A stretch of 64,000 nt of DNA. Origin: Bacillota bacterium. GTDB lineage: Bacteria; Bacillota; UBA4882; UBA8346. Positions within the stretch are counted from its first letter, which is position 1. Each line of letters begins with the position of its first letter. Shown here piece by piece: positions 16,835 to 25,505 of the stretch. A program made the translations under genes and the position numbers. The notes under the pieces are model-generated. The model saw nothing but the letters and a program-made list of their open reading frames with translations. It did not search any database and had not been told where the DNA came from. Where the stretch lies: the NCBI GenBank assembly GCA_023401925.1, contig JAEXDA010000077.1:1-64000 (forward strand). Reading direction: 5' to 3'.

Positions 16835-18007
16835 TTGAAAAAATTACTTTTTCTCATTTTGACTGTGAGTTTAACATTATCGATGGTGGTTGCAGTATCG
16901 GCAGCAACGTTTACAACCACTCTAGGCGGACGTATTGCATGGGATTACTTTAGCGGCGATGATGCTTTTAAAAATGACCATATATTCCTTGATAATTCCG
17001 GTTTAAAAATGCAACTCAAAGAGACGGTCAGTGATGAAGCAACCGGAACTTGGGGGGCGATCGGAGCAAAATTGGACGGTTGGGCAAATGGAAATGTTGA
17101 TACCCAGACTACAAGTGTCCACAATATTTATGATTTTGGTGTCAATAAGTTTTTAGGATCCAATTTCAATATTTGGTATACCAACTGGGAAAATGAAAAT
17201 GCCAAACGTGGTCAGGATCGTATTCGTGATATCGGACTTGGCAAATATCATGAGGATCATGTCTTCGATAATACAATCTATAACTCAATCAATATTGATT
17301 ATAATTCCGATCATTTCCTTGTGAACCTGGGCTATGTCCCTGACAAAGGTAGTATGACCAGTTCTGAACAGGATGGATTAACTGATCTTGCACAAACTGT
17401 GATAAGTAACTTAGATGCTGTTAATGATGCTGATATAATAAAGAAGATTAAAGCCGATGACTCTAATTATAAACATAAAGATGTTACCGCCTATGACAAA
17501 TACAATATTTCAACGGGTTCATTTACCTATAAGTTTGAGGGCGGTAGCGATATTTATGCCGGTTATTTCAGTAAAGGAAACGGCGATCTGGAAAGCACAG
17601 TTGGAGGAGATTTTAAGGTTGGTTCGATAACCTTTAAAGCCGATTATTTGAATTTGAATCCTAAGGCGGATGGCAAAGATTCAGTTAGCCAGACTCAAAT
17701 TGCTGCCTACTTTGATGCAATTAAACTTGATGTTGCCCTATTATTGGACGATAAATATACCTTTGGGGTTGATGGCGGTACCGGCTGGCAAGTCCGCTAT
17801 AACGGTCTACTCGACGGCAAATTTACCATTGCTTATAGAGGCTTAAACGCTGAAGATGATGCCGATCAACTCACTAAAAATTTAACCGATTTTTATATCG
17901 GCTATAAATATGGTATTTTCGAGACCAGACTCGGCGCCGGTACTATTGGCAAAGGTAACAGCAAACAAGATATAGTTTACGCATCTGTCTATGCCAGTTT
18001 CTGGTGA
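16835..18007 (+). CDS. Putative outer-membrane beta-barrel porin
   Basis: A 390-residue exported protein. Residues 1-24 form a Sec signal peptide ending in VSAA-type cleavage sequence (KKLLFLILTVSLTLS core). The mature part is built of alternating polar/hydrophobic strands separated by acidic Asp/Asn/Gly-rich loops, with many aromatic girdle residues (GSFTYKFEGGSDIYAGYF, FTIAYRGLN, DFYIGYKYGIFETRLGAG). It ends YASVYASFW: a terminal aromatic preceded by alternating hydrophobics, the beta-signal recognised by BamA in diderm bacteria. No S-layer homology domain, lipobox or LPXTG. TTG start after AAAAGGAGGG. No named family recognised. The promoter carries a LacI-type operator, so it may admit oligosaccharides. 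A monoderm surface protein remains possible. Confidence 0.65.
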   Translation: MKKLLFLILTVSLTLSMVVAVSAATFTTTLGGRIAWDYFSGDDAFKNDHIFLDNSGLKMQLKETVSDEATGTWGAIGAKLDGWANGNVDTQTTSVHNIYDFGVNKFLGSNFNIWYTNWENENAKRGQDRIRDIGLGKYHEDHVFDNTIYNSINIDYNSDHFLVNLGYVPDKGSMTSSEQDGLTDLAQTVISNLDAVNDADIIKKIKADDSNYKHKDVTAYDKYNISTGSFTYKFEGGSDIYAGYFSKGNGDLESTVGGDFKVGSITFKADYLNLNPKADGKDSVSQTQIAAYFDAIKLDVALLLDDKYTFGVDGGTGWQVRYNGLLDGKFTIAYRGLNAEDDADQLTKNLTDFYIGYKYGIFETRLGAGTIGKGNSKQDIVYASVYASFW

Positions 18008-18026
18008 GATTAGTTAGTTGTCAGAC

Positions 18027-18062
18027 CGGGGGACTGTCTCGGTGAAGATAGTCTCCCTTTTA
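18027..18062 (+). terminator. Terminator after the porin-like gene
   Basis: GGGGACTGTC pairs with GATAGTCTCCC (one bulge, one G-U) and is followed by TTTTA. Confidence 0.7.
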
Positions 18063-18245
18063 CCAAAAATATAATTTTCGTGAATCCTGTGAAAATCTGC
18101 TGATATTCGCTAAGCGAGAATTGATATATACATGCGTATCGCTTTGAATTTATGGCGAAATTGACTAAAGTCTGCCTACTTAATGTGGAGGTTTTATACA
18201 GGCATGGCTTAAAGAATTAGTAAGGATCTTGATTTGAAATGTATA

Positions 18246-18264
18246 ATTGCAAATTATTTGCAAT
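18246..18264. promoter_or_regulatory. 19-bp perfect palindrome, possible operator
   Basis: ATTGCAAAT-T-ATTTGCAAT lies 64 bases upstream of the TolB-like gene, next to the AT-rich promoter region. Its regulator is unknown. Confidence 0.4.
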
Positions 18265-18327
18265 ATGATATGATAAATGTTGTAGTTTGTAATATTATGC
18301 TTATTCTATGGATATCGGGAGGACAAG

Positions 18328-19569
18328 ATGAAGATTAAATTCTCATTCATATTAATACCGATAGTGCTATTTATTTTGACACCGGCCATAATAGCTGATT
18401 CCAATAACCCGGGAAATGATATGGCAGCGTCCAATATTATTCAAAAGATTGCTTTCGTATCGAAACGGGATGGTAATTTCGAAATTTATACCATGAACGA
18501 GGATGGTACGGAATTAAAACGGCTTACCAATAATAAAAACGATGATTTAATGCCTCGATGGTCTGCCGACGGCACAAAACTCCTCTATTTATCCAAGAAA
18601 GGCAGTAAATATGAATTATGGATTATGCATAGCGATAGCAGCGGCCAACTGAAGCTGGCCAATGAATGCATTACAGATTACCCGCCTTTATGGTCGCCGG
18701 ACGGCTCCAAAATTCTTTTCACCTCCAAAGTTCACGGGAGAAATGCAATTTTTGTGGTAAATACGGATGGTAGTGATTTGGTACGCTTATCTGAAAATGG
18801 ATTAGAAGGATTGGCGCCTTCGTGGTCGCCCAATGGTACTAAGATTCTTTTTCTTCAAAAAATAAAAGGCGATACGGTTATGTTTCAGATTAATCCGGAT
18901 GGTACCGGCAGAGAAAAAATGATTAGAAAAGCAGGTGTATGTTCAGCTTCGACGTGGTCCCCGGATGGTAAAAAAATCGCTTATATTTTTAGAGAACAAA
19001 GTTTTATCGGCACTAACAACAAGCTTTATGTCATGAACTCCGATGGTAACAATAATGTCAATATTACCGATGTCAGTAAACAAGTCGAAAAAATTAGTTT
19101 TAACGATGATTTGTGCTGGTCCCCGGATGGGAACAATATTGCTTTTACCAAAGTCGCCCGGGTAGACGGGAAAATATCGGATACTGGCGGTGTTACCTAT
19201 GTTTTTAACTATGGAATCTATATTGTTGCTGCAGATGGGAATTCCAATGAGAATCAATTGGAGGTTACCGGCGAAGAACGCGTTAATCCCATATGGTCCC
19301 CTGATTCATCAAAGGTTGCTTATTTCTCGGGTTCGAAAATAAATATTTACACGCTTAAAAGTGGGATATTTAATAATATTCAAGTTAGGGCAGCGATTCT
19401 CTTAAGTCCTATCCAATGGTCTTCAGATGGTCATAAGATTATATTTGCAGCGAAAAATAGTTCATTTCAAAAATCAGGAGTATATCTCGTCAATATAGAT
19501 GGCAAAGTTACAAAACTGACTGAAGCCGGCGATTATAATCCGGTTTGGGCCCCACCGAATACTAAATAA
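18328..19569 (+). CDS. Exported TolB-like beta-propeller protein (PD40 repeats)
   Basis: A 413-residue protein with a Sec signal peptide (residues 1-24; no lipobox). About seven to eight propeller blades follow, each marked by W-S-x-D-G-x-K-I and an IYxMNxDG-type strand (WSADGTKLLYLSKK, WSPDGSKILFTSK, WSPNGTKILFL, WSPDGKKIAYIF, WSPDGNNIAFTK, WSPDSSKVAYFS, WSSDGHKIIFAAK). This is the WD40-like PD40 fold of TolB and related periplasmic proteins. The N-terminal TolB domain is missing, so it is not a canonical TolB. It sits directly after the porin-like gene. Function unknown; it probably scaffolds protein or polymer interactions outside the cytoplasmic membrane. Confidence 0.85.
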   Translation: MKIKFSFILIPIVLFILTPAIIADSNNPGNDMAASNIIQKIAFVSKRDGNFEIYTMNEDGTELKRLTNNKNDDLMPRWSADGTKLLYLSKKGSKYELWIMHSDSSGQLKLANECITDYPPLWSPDGSKILFTSKVHGRNAIFVVNTDGSDLVRLSENGLEGLAPSWSPNGTKILFLQKIKGDTVMFQINPDGTGREKMIRKAGVCSASTWSPDGKKIAYIFREQSFIGTNNKLYVMNSDGNNNVNITDVSKQVEKISFNDDLCWSPDGNNIAFTKVARVDGKISDTGGVTYVFNYGIYIVAADGNSNENQLEVTGEERVNPIWSPDSSKVAYFSGSKINIYTLKSGIFNNIQVRAAILLSPIQWSSDGHKIIFAAKNSSFQKSGVYLVNIDGKVTKLTEAGDYNPVWAPPNTK

Positions 19570-19722
19570 AAGAGCCTATTAATTAAGATAAAAATAAGCC
19601 AACATGCCATTTTAAATATTAGTATATTTATACTGAGAATAAAATTGTTTTTATCAATTTAGAGATCGTTGTCAAAAGAACAAAGGCAACTTGTGGTAGG
19701 AACTTTCCTCCGACCATTTGCT

Positions 19723-19760
19723 AAATTAGGACTCCTTCTTGGGGGGGTCTTAATTTATTG
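19723..19760 (+). terminator. Terminator-like hairpin
   Basis: AAATTAGGACTCC and GGGGTCTTAATTT form an imperfect stem around TTCTT in the gap before the histidine kinase gene. Confidence 0.5.
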
Positions 19761-19911
19761 ATAAAATTAAAGGCACATTTTAGTTCTTGCAAAGGATTTA
19801 ATATTTTTGTAAAGAATTACTGAACAGTGTGAAAAGAATGGTTAAACATCCGGTATTAAAGGGCAAGCAAGGTTTGGATAAGTGTGCAGAGGCTTGAAAG
19901 GAGAAATCGGC

Positions 19912-21534
19912 TTGCTGTTCATAGCGATGGTCTTCCTGATATTTGCCTTATTTGTGATGGTTCACGTTTTTCGAGGATATCCGGCCATTTGGTTGGGTTT
20001 TATTCTTTTGACTTTTGGGTGTTGCATTATTGGCTTAGCGGGTTTAATTCCCCGCTTCGGAAATTATGAATTGAATACAGCTCTTGCTTTACCATTGGAT
20101 CAACCGAGCTGGGCCTGGCGGATAGTGGGCGATTTATCTTTGTATGATTTCATGCGTTTCAGGTTGTGGTCTGCTTTAGGGTTTGTGACAGCATTCGCAG
20201 GTTTTGCTTATTCATACTCATTTCAGCATTGGAAGACTTCGGATATACCGCTGATGGGGATAGTAGTAGCTATTGACGCTTATTTAATAAAAAGTTACGA
20301 TCCTCAGTATTTGTTTAAGCTTTATATTAAGGGAACTGTTTTTTTGGGTAATTCAGCGGAACATGCCCGTTATGAACAGCAACTTCATATTAGGGATGCG
20401 ATTGCTTTGAGTTTAATCATTATCATACTTTTTTGGGCGGTCCGAAGAATTTTTATGGTTTTCACAAACTCAAATATTCTTCAAAAGCGAGTGCAAGCGT
20501 TATGTGTTGGAGTCGGAAGCCTACTGCTGGCGGTTTTTTTTGTTTTATTATTTTGTTTCGGACGAAGCAATGTTTTGAACGCTTATACAATGGCCACTTC
20601 ATTGTTACCATTGGGTGCCAAATATCCGGTTTTTAATTCATTCTATGTCATTGCTGTTCCTCTGGTGACCATTGTAGCAGGTAGTATGGTTTTATTGGCC
20701 ATTTTTCGGTACGGTTTTTTAGGCACCTCGCGAATCGGAACCAAAAAATTGGAGCAACAAATTAATGTTGCCAATCAAGCGGTCCGTTTAGCCCTTCATT
20801 CTTTTAAGAACCGTTTTTTGGCGGTCCAAATGGCCATGAATATGGCTGCTTTTCAATTGGATGATTTGAAAGACGAAAGGGCGGAAAAGGCAATGGCCCA
20901 AATTAAATCAGCCACTGATGTCTGCGGTGAAGCATTAGCCAGTTTGGACAAACTGCATGCTCAAGCTAAACAATTTAACGTCAATCCGCGCTGGATTAAC
21001 CTACAGGAACTGGTTGAGGATGCCTTGCACAATTGTAGTTTGGATTTAGCTGATGTCATCATAACCAAAAGATATCTAAATAATAAAATTGCAGTACTAG
21101 GAGATTGCGAACATTTAACGACTGTGTTGGAGAACATATTTAATAACGCCAAAGATGCAATGATAGATCTTGGTGAGGGTAAAAAGTCACCCAAGATTCT
21201 GATTATAATCGGCCTTGAATATGAATGGGGTTATATACGAATTATTGATAATGGAATTGGGATTTCCCGGAAAAATTTACATAAGGTTTTTAGGCCTTTT
21301 TTTACCACCAAACCTTCAAAAAGCAATTGGGGTTTGGGATTGACCTATTGTCACCGCGTAATTAAAAGTCATCGCGGTTTTATTAATTTAAGCAGTAAGC
21401 CTGGAGCTGGAACGACGGTAGAGATTGTTTTGCGGTGTCGAGAAAATATCAACGCAGATTCAAATTTATGGAAAAAATTGGTATTGTTGTTTAGAAAAAG
21501 TCGGTCTAGTCGTTCTTGCGATAACCTGGGATAA
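19912..21534 (+). CDS. Multi-pass sensor histidine kinase
   Basis: A 540-residue kinase with about six to seven N-terminal membrane helices (residues 1-275) as the sensor, then a dimerisation helix with the probable phospho-acceptor in LALHSFKNRF (about residue 298), and a C-terminal HATPase domain with N box NIFNNAKDAM, G1 IIDNGIGIS, F box FRPFFTTK and G2 NWGLGLTY. I prefer TTG 19912, which follows AAAGGAG by eight bases and leaves a clean membrane N-terminus, over GTG 19882. It heads a run of same-strand genes for a CUT1 sugar importer that ends with a NarL-type regulator (27054), its likely partner. Confidence 0.85.
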   Translation: MLFIAMVFLIFALFVMVHVFRGYPAIWLGFILLTFGCCIIGLAGLIPRFGNYELNTALALPLDQPSWAWRIVGDLSLYDFMRFRLWSALGFVTAFAGFAYSYSFQHWKTSDIPLMGIVVAIDAYLIKSYDPQYLFKLYIKGTVFLGNSAEHARYEQQLHIRDAIALSLIIIILFWAVRRIFMVFTNSNILQKRVQALCVGVGSLLLAVFFVLLFCFGRSNVLNAYTMATSLLPLGAKYPVFNSFYVIAVPLVTIVAGSMVLLAIFRYGFLGTSRIGTKKLEQQINVANQAVRLALHSFKNRFLAVQMAMNMAAFQLDDLKDERAEKAMAQIKSATDVCGEALASLDKLHAQAKQFNVNPRWINLQELVEDALHNCSLDLADVIITKRYLNNKIAVLGDCEHLTTVLENIFNNAKDAMIDLGEGKKSPKILIIIGLEYEWGYIRIIDNGIGISRKNLHKVFRPFFTTKPSKSNWGLGLTYCHRVIKSHRGFINLSSKPGAGTTVEIVLRCRENINADSNLWKKLVLLFRKSRSSRSCDNLG

Positions 21535-21636
21535 TAAAAACGTAATCAAATGTTTTTTTTTGTTTAATATAAAGTTTGGCTGTTTTTATTGCAAATTTGA
21601 TGGTGTAATTGCAGCTGCAAAAAAGGAGATTGGGAG

Positions 21637-22623
21637 ATGAGCAAAGGTTTAACGGGAACAGTGAAAATTAATGACATCGATATCAAACCTACCCGTGGGT
21701 TTTGGCACGAAATAGTGAAGAATAGGGCTTTGTTTTTAATGCTTTTACCTGGCTTTTTAGTATTGCTGTTTAATAATTATTTACCTATGTTTGGTATGAT
21801 TGTAGCGTTTAAAGATTTCCGGTTTTATGACGGGAGTTTTTTCTCCAGCCTGTTCAAGAGTGAATGGAGTGGATTTGGAAACTTTAAATACATGTTTGCA
21901 TCTCCGGATGCTTTTATCTTTATCCGGAATACCCTGCTTTATAATTTGGCTTTTATAATTTCTTGCACCATTATCGCCATTGCTTTTGCCATAATGCTCA
22001 ATGAAATTTACAGTCGTAAGTTGTCAAAATTATACCAAAGCGCGATGTTTTTGCCTTATTTCCTTTCATGGATTGTTTTTAGTTATTTGGTGTATGCTTT
22101 TATCAGCCCGGATAAAGGCTATTTTAATATGACGATTTTTAAGTTTTTAGGAATCAAACCGGTGTTTTGGTATTCGGAATTGGAGTATTGGCCGTGGATT
22201 ATATTGATCGTCAATGCCTGGCACTGGGTGGGCAATAACTGTATTATTTTTCTGGCTTCAATTATTGGAATTGATCAGGAAATGTATGAGGCGGCCCGTA
22301 TTGACGGGGCAAGCAGGTGGCAACAAATAAAGAATATTACTATACCACAAATTACGCCGGTAATTATTGTCATGGTTTTAATATTTGTCGGTAGAATTTT
22401 TAATACTGACCTTGGCTTATTTCAGCTAATTCCCAGAGGTGCCGGCGCATTGGCTCCAGTAACTTGGACGCTTGATGTTTATGTATATAATACCTTGTTA
22501 CGGAATGGAGACATCGGAATGTCTTCGGCAGCAGCTCTTTTCCAATCGGTGGTGGGCTTTATTACAATCTTAGCCGCTAATTATGCTGTGAAAAAAATCG
22601 ATCGGGATGCCGGAATGTGGTGA
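21637..22623 (+). CDS. Sugar ABC transporter permease, LplB/CUT1 type
   Basis: A 328-residue inner-membrane permease with six hydrophobic helices. The EAA loop is clear (YEAARIDGASRWQQIKNITIP), where the ATPase docks. The N-terminus carries about 35 cytoplasmic residues, and the PGFLVLLFNNYLPMFGMIVAFKDF block is typical of LplB-like oligosaccharide (for example aldotetraouronate or glucomannan) importers. Start after AAAAAGGAGATTGGGAG. It pairs with the permease at 22706; no ATPase gene is nearby, so a shared MsmK-type ATPase elsewhere is likely. Confidence 0.93.
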   Translation: MSKGLTGTVKINDIDIKPTRGFWHEIVKNRALFLMLLPGFLVLLFNNYLPMFGMIVAFKDFRFYDGSFFSSLFKSEWSGFGNFKYMFASPDAFIFIRNTLLYNLAFIISCTIIAIAFAIMLNEIYSRKLSKLYQSAMFLPYFLSWIVFSYLVYAFISPDKGYFNMTIFKFLGIKPVFWYSELEYWPWIILIVNAWHWVGNNCIIFLASIIGIDQEMYEAARIDGASRWQQIKNITIPQITPVIIVMVLIFVGRIFNTDLGLFQLIPRGAGALAPVTWTLDVYVYNTLLRNGDIGMSSAAALFQSVVGFITILAANYAVKKIDRDAGMW

Positions 22624-22705
22624 AAGGTGAAAGTAGTCATAGATTTTATCATTAATTTGAAAAAACGGATGTATTAAAATACATAAGGCATTGAGGAGGT
22701 AGATC

Positions 22706-23629
22706 ATGGGGAGAAGAGATATTGTTGATTTTAATAAGTTAAATAGTATAACATCGAAATCCAATGTAATTTTAAATATTATTTTGGGTGTTTATAGTTT
22801 TCTTTGCATAGTGCCGCTGGTACTAATGATTTCAGCGTCGCTAACGGATGAGAAATTATTGGCAATACAAGGTTACAAATTCATTCCGTCAGCAGTTACC
22901 AGTTATGCTTATAAATATATCATTACGAACACCCCCCAGGTCATAACTGCCTATGGTATTACAATCTTGGTTACCCTAGTCGGGACAATTTTAGGAGTAA
23001 TAGTAATGTCGCTATATGCATTTCCCATTTCCCGTCAGGATTTTAAGTATAAAGGCTTTTTTACATTCATTCTTGTTTTTACAATGCTGTTTAACGGCGG
23101 TATGGTTTCAACATATTTAATTGGTGTCAATGTACTCCATTTTAAGGATAATTTATGGGGACTTATTTTTCCGTATTTGATGAATGCTTTTTGGGTCATT
23201 ATTTTACGGACGTTCTATAAAACCAATATCCCGGATTCTTTGATTGAGTCGGCCAAAATTGACGGCGCCAGTGAATTCGTCACTTTCTTTAAAATTGTTT
23301 TTCCGCTTGCGCTGCCTGGTATTGCCACAATCGCTTTATTTGCGATGGTACAGTATTGGAATGACTGGTTTTTAGCATCATTGTATATTAACAATCCTAA
23401 TTTGGCGCCTCTACAATATTTGCTATACCAACTTCAGAGTTCTATGCAGTATTTGCTGCAGAATTCCAGTTCAATGGGTGGAAGGGCAGCGGATGTACTG
23501 GCCAAAATGCCTTCGGAATCGGCCCGGATGGCGATGGTGGTTATTGGAGTCGGCCCGATTATTTTAACCTTCCCGTTCTTCCAAAAGTACTTTGTCAAGG
23601 GCTTGACAGTTGGTGCGATCAAAGGCTGA
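22706..23629 (+). CDS. Sugar ABC transporter permease, YtcP/CUT1 type
   Basis: A 307-residue partner permease with six membrane helices. The EAA loop reads IESAKIDGASEFVTFFKIVFPLALPG. The N-terminal ILGVYSFLCIVPLVLMISAS and the C-terminal FPFFQKYFVKGLTVGAIKG are characteristic of the YtcP/CUT1 subgroup. Start after TTGAGGAGGTAGATC. Expected to form a heterodimer with the product of 21637-22623. The stop codon is followed within five bases by a MITE-like inverted-repeat element. Confidence 0.93.
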   Translation: MGRRDIVDFNKLNSITSKSNVILNIILGVYSFLCIVPLVLMISASLTDEKLLAIQGYKFIPSAVTSYAYKYIITNTPQVITAYGITILVTLVGTILGVIVMSLYAFPISRQDFKYKGFFTFILVFTMLFNGGMVSTYLIGVNVLHFKDNLWGLIFPYLMNAFWVIILRTFYKTNIPDSLIESAKIDGASEFVTFFKIVFPLALPGIATIALFAMVQYWNDWFLASLYINNPNLAPLQYLLYQLQSSMQYLLQNSSSMGGRAADVLAKMPSESARMAMVVIGVGPIILTFPFFQKYFVKGLTVGAIKG

Positions 23630-23634
23630 TCCCA

Positions 23635-23751
23635 GAGGCTGTCGCAAAACGATTGCAGAATCAAAGAGATATATAATATATAGCAGCAATAAACGTGTAA
23701 TAATTTATATATTGTATATTCCTATCGATAATTTTATTTTGCAACAGCCTC
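23635..23751. mobile_element. MITE-like element A
   Basis: Terminal inverted repeats GAGGCTGTCGCAAAA (23635-23649) and TTTTGCAACAGCCTC (23737-23751) agree at 14 of 15 positions. The 87-base interior is AT-rich and non-coding. The ends match those of element B at 41143-41273 and, from memory, resemble ends of IS1182-type insertion sequences. No transposase is present. Confidence 0.6.
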
Positions 23752-23791
23752 CGGTTAAGCAATAAATTATATCAAATAAGGAGGAGTATGA

Positions 23792-25255
23792 ATGAAAAAC
23801 ATCAAGAGAATTACGGTTTTGTTGTTATTGGTTGGAGTATTTCTGCTTGGAATGAGTACTTATGCAGCCGCCCCGTACGAAATTAAGTGGTATTTCGTCG
23901 GTAACGGCCAGCAAGCCGATGTGAAACTGGTTGAGGCTGAAGCCAGCAAGTATATCCAAAAGAAGGGCCTCAATGCCGCAGTGAAGTTGCAATGCTATAC
24001 TTGGGGCGATGAATATGACAACCGGATGCGGATGATTATTGCTTCCGGTGATCCCTTCGACATTTGCTTCACTGCTTCCTGGGCAAATCTCTACAAAGTG
24101 AACGTCGCCAAAGGCGCATTTTTAGATATTACTAAACTTGCTCCCAAATATATGCCGAAGGCTTGGAAGCAACTTCATCCTTCATTTATCAGCGGTTCCG
24201 CTATTGACGGTCATAATTATGCGATCCCGGCCAACAAGGAATTAGCTCATCAATGGTGCGTAAGCTTTAATAAAAATTTTGTCGATAAATATAAATTCGA
24301 TATTTCGAAAGTTAAAACTTTAGAAGATTTAGAGCCCATGTTAAAGGTAGTTCATGAGAAAGAACCTGGTATTTGGGCCTTCCAAAATCTTTTTAATGAG
24401 AATGCCGTCCGGGTGCTTGACTATGACCGGATCTGCGATGACTATGTTCCGCTCGCGCTTTACAATGACAGTAAGGATATGAAAGTATTCAACTTTTTAG
24501 AGACCAAAGAGTATAAAGATTACCTTGAGCTTGCCCGTAAATATTTCCAACTGGGATATGTACCCGCTGATGCGGCTACTACCTCTGAATTTACTACCGA
24601 CATGAGAGCCGGTAAAGTATTTTGCAAGATCGAATCCGGGAAACCTTTTCATGATGAAGAAAGAACTGCTGCTTGGGGTGTTCCCATTGTTGATGTCAAC
24701 CTGACTCAACCGGTTGTTCAGACTCGTGATTGCACCGGTTCCATGCAGGCTATTTCGAAAACTTCTAAGAACCCGGTTATGGCTCTTAAATTCCTTGAAT
24801 TATTCAACACGGATAAATATCTGAATAATCTTATTAACTTCGGCGTCGAAGGAAAACATTGGGTAAAAGTGAGTGAGAACAGCATTGATTACCCGAAAGG
24901 AGTAACTTCTCAAAGCTCGGGTTACACACCCGGAACTCCTTGGATGTTTGGAAACCAATATCTCAACTATTTCTGGAAGGGCGAAAATGCGAAGAAATGG
25001 GATGCCTTTAAGAAATTTAATGGTTCTTCCATCGCGGCCAAGAGTTTGGGTTTCAATTTTGATGCCGATCCGGTTAAAAATGAAATGGCTGCCTGCCAGA
25101 CTGTATGGGTGAACAGTGTTGCCCCGCTAAACTGCGGCGCTGTTGATCCTAAGACCTTGCCAGATGTTATTGCCAAATTCAAAGCTGCCGGTCTCGATAA
25201 AATTCAAGCCGAAGCTCAAAAGCAATTAAATGCATGGTTAGCGAAAAAGAAATAA
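23792..25255 (+). CDS. Extracellular sugar-binding protein, family 1 (CUT1)
   Basis: A 487-residue solute-binding protein with a Sec signal (KRITVLLLLVGVFLLGM, cleavage near AYAAA at about 25) and no lipobox Cys. The fold is the two-domain type of family 1 binding proteins: start of the mature part YEIKWYFVG, the block SGDPFDICFTASWANLY, and AGKVFCKIESG. Long family members (about 490-550 aa) serve oligosaccharide importers with LplB/YtcP permeases, as here. RBS AAGGAGGAG. Absence of a lipid anchor means the protein is free unless an outer membrane retains it. Substrate not deducible. Confidence 0.9.
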   Translation: MKNIKRITVLLLLVGVFLLGMSTYAAAPYEIKWYFVGNGQQADVKLVEAEASKYIQKKGLNAAVKLQCYTWGDEYDNRMRMIIASGDPFDICFTASWANLYKVNVAKGAFLDITKLAPKYMPKAWKQLHPSFISGSAIDGHNYAIPANKELAHQWCVSFNKNFVDKYKFDISKVKTLEDLEPMLKVVHEKEPGIWAFQNLFNENAVRVLDYDRICDDYVPLALYNDSKDMKVFNFLETKEYKDYLELARKYFQLGYVPADAATTSEFTTDMRAGKVFCKIESGKPFHDEERTAAWGVPIVDVNLTQPVVQTRDCTGSMQAISKTSKNPVMALKFLELFNTDKYLNNLINFGVEGKHWVKVSENSIDYPKGVTSQSSGYTPGTPWMFGNQYLNYFWKGENAKKWDAFKKFNGSSIAAKSLGFNFDADPVKNEMAACQTVWVNSVAPLNCGAVDPKTLPDVIAKFKAAGLDKIQAEAQKQLNAWLAKKK

Positions 25256-25302
25256 TGCAGGTTGTTTTGTAGTAATGCGTTAAAATTGATAAGGTTTCAA
25301 AT

Positions 25303-25340
25303 AAGGCTAACGCTTTTTAGATTGCGTTAGCCTCATTTCT
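25303..25340 (+). terminator. Terminator after the first binding protein gene
   Basis: AGGCTAACGC and GCGTTAGCCT form a perfect 10-bp stem with a ten-base loop, followed by CATTTCT. Confidence 0.75.
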
Positions 25341-25505
25341 AGATATGAAAGTTAAGTAAATAATAGTTTACACAATGAATGGAACAGGATAATGATAAAA
25401 TAAAAAGAAATATATCTGAATTAAAGAATCGGATCAATTTTTCAAGGGAAAATGCTGTTGGTCTATTCCAATATATAGAAAGATTCTATATGGGAAGTGT
25501 CAACG

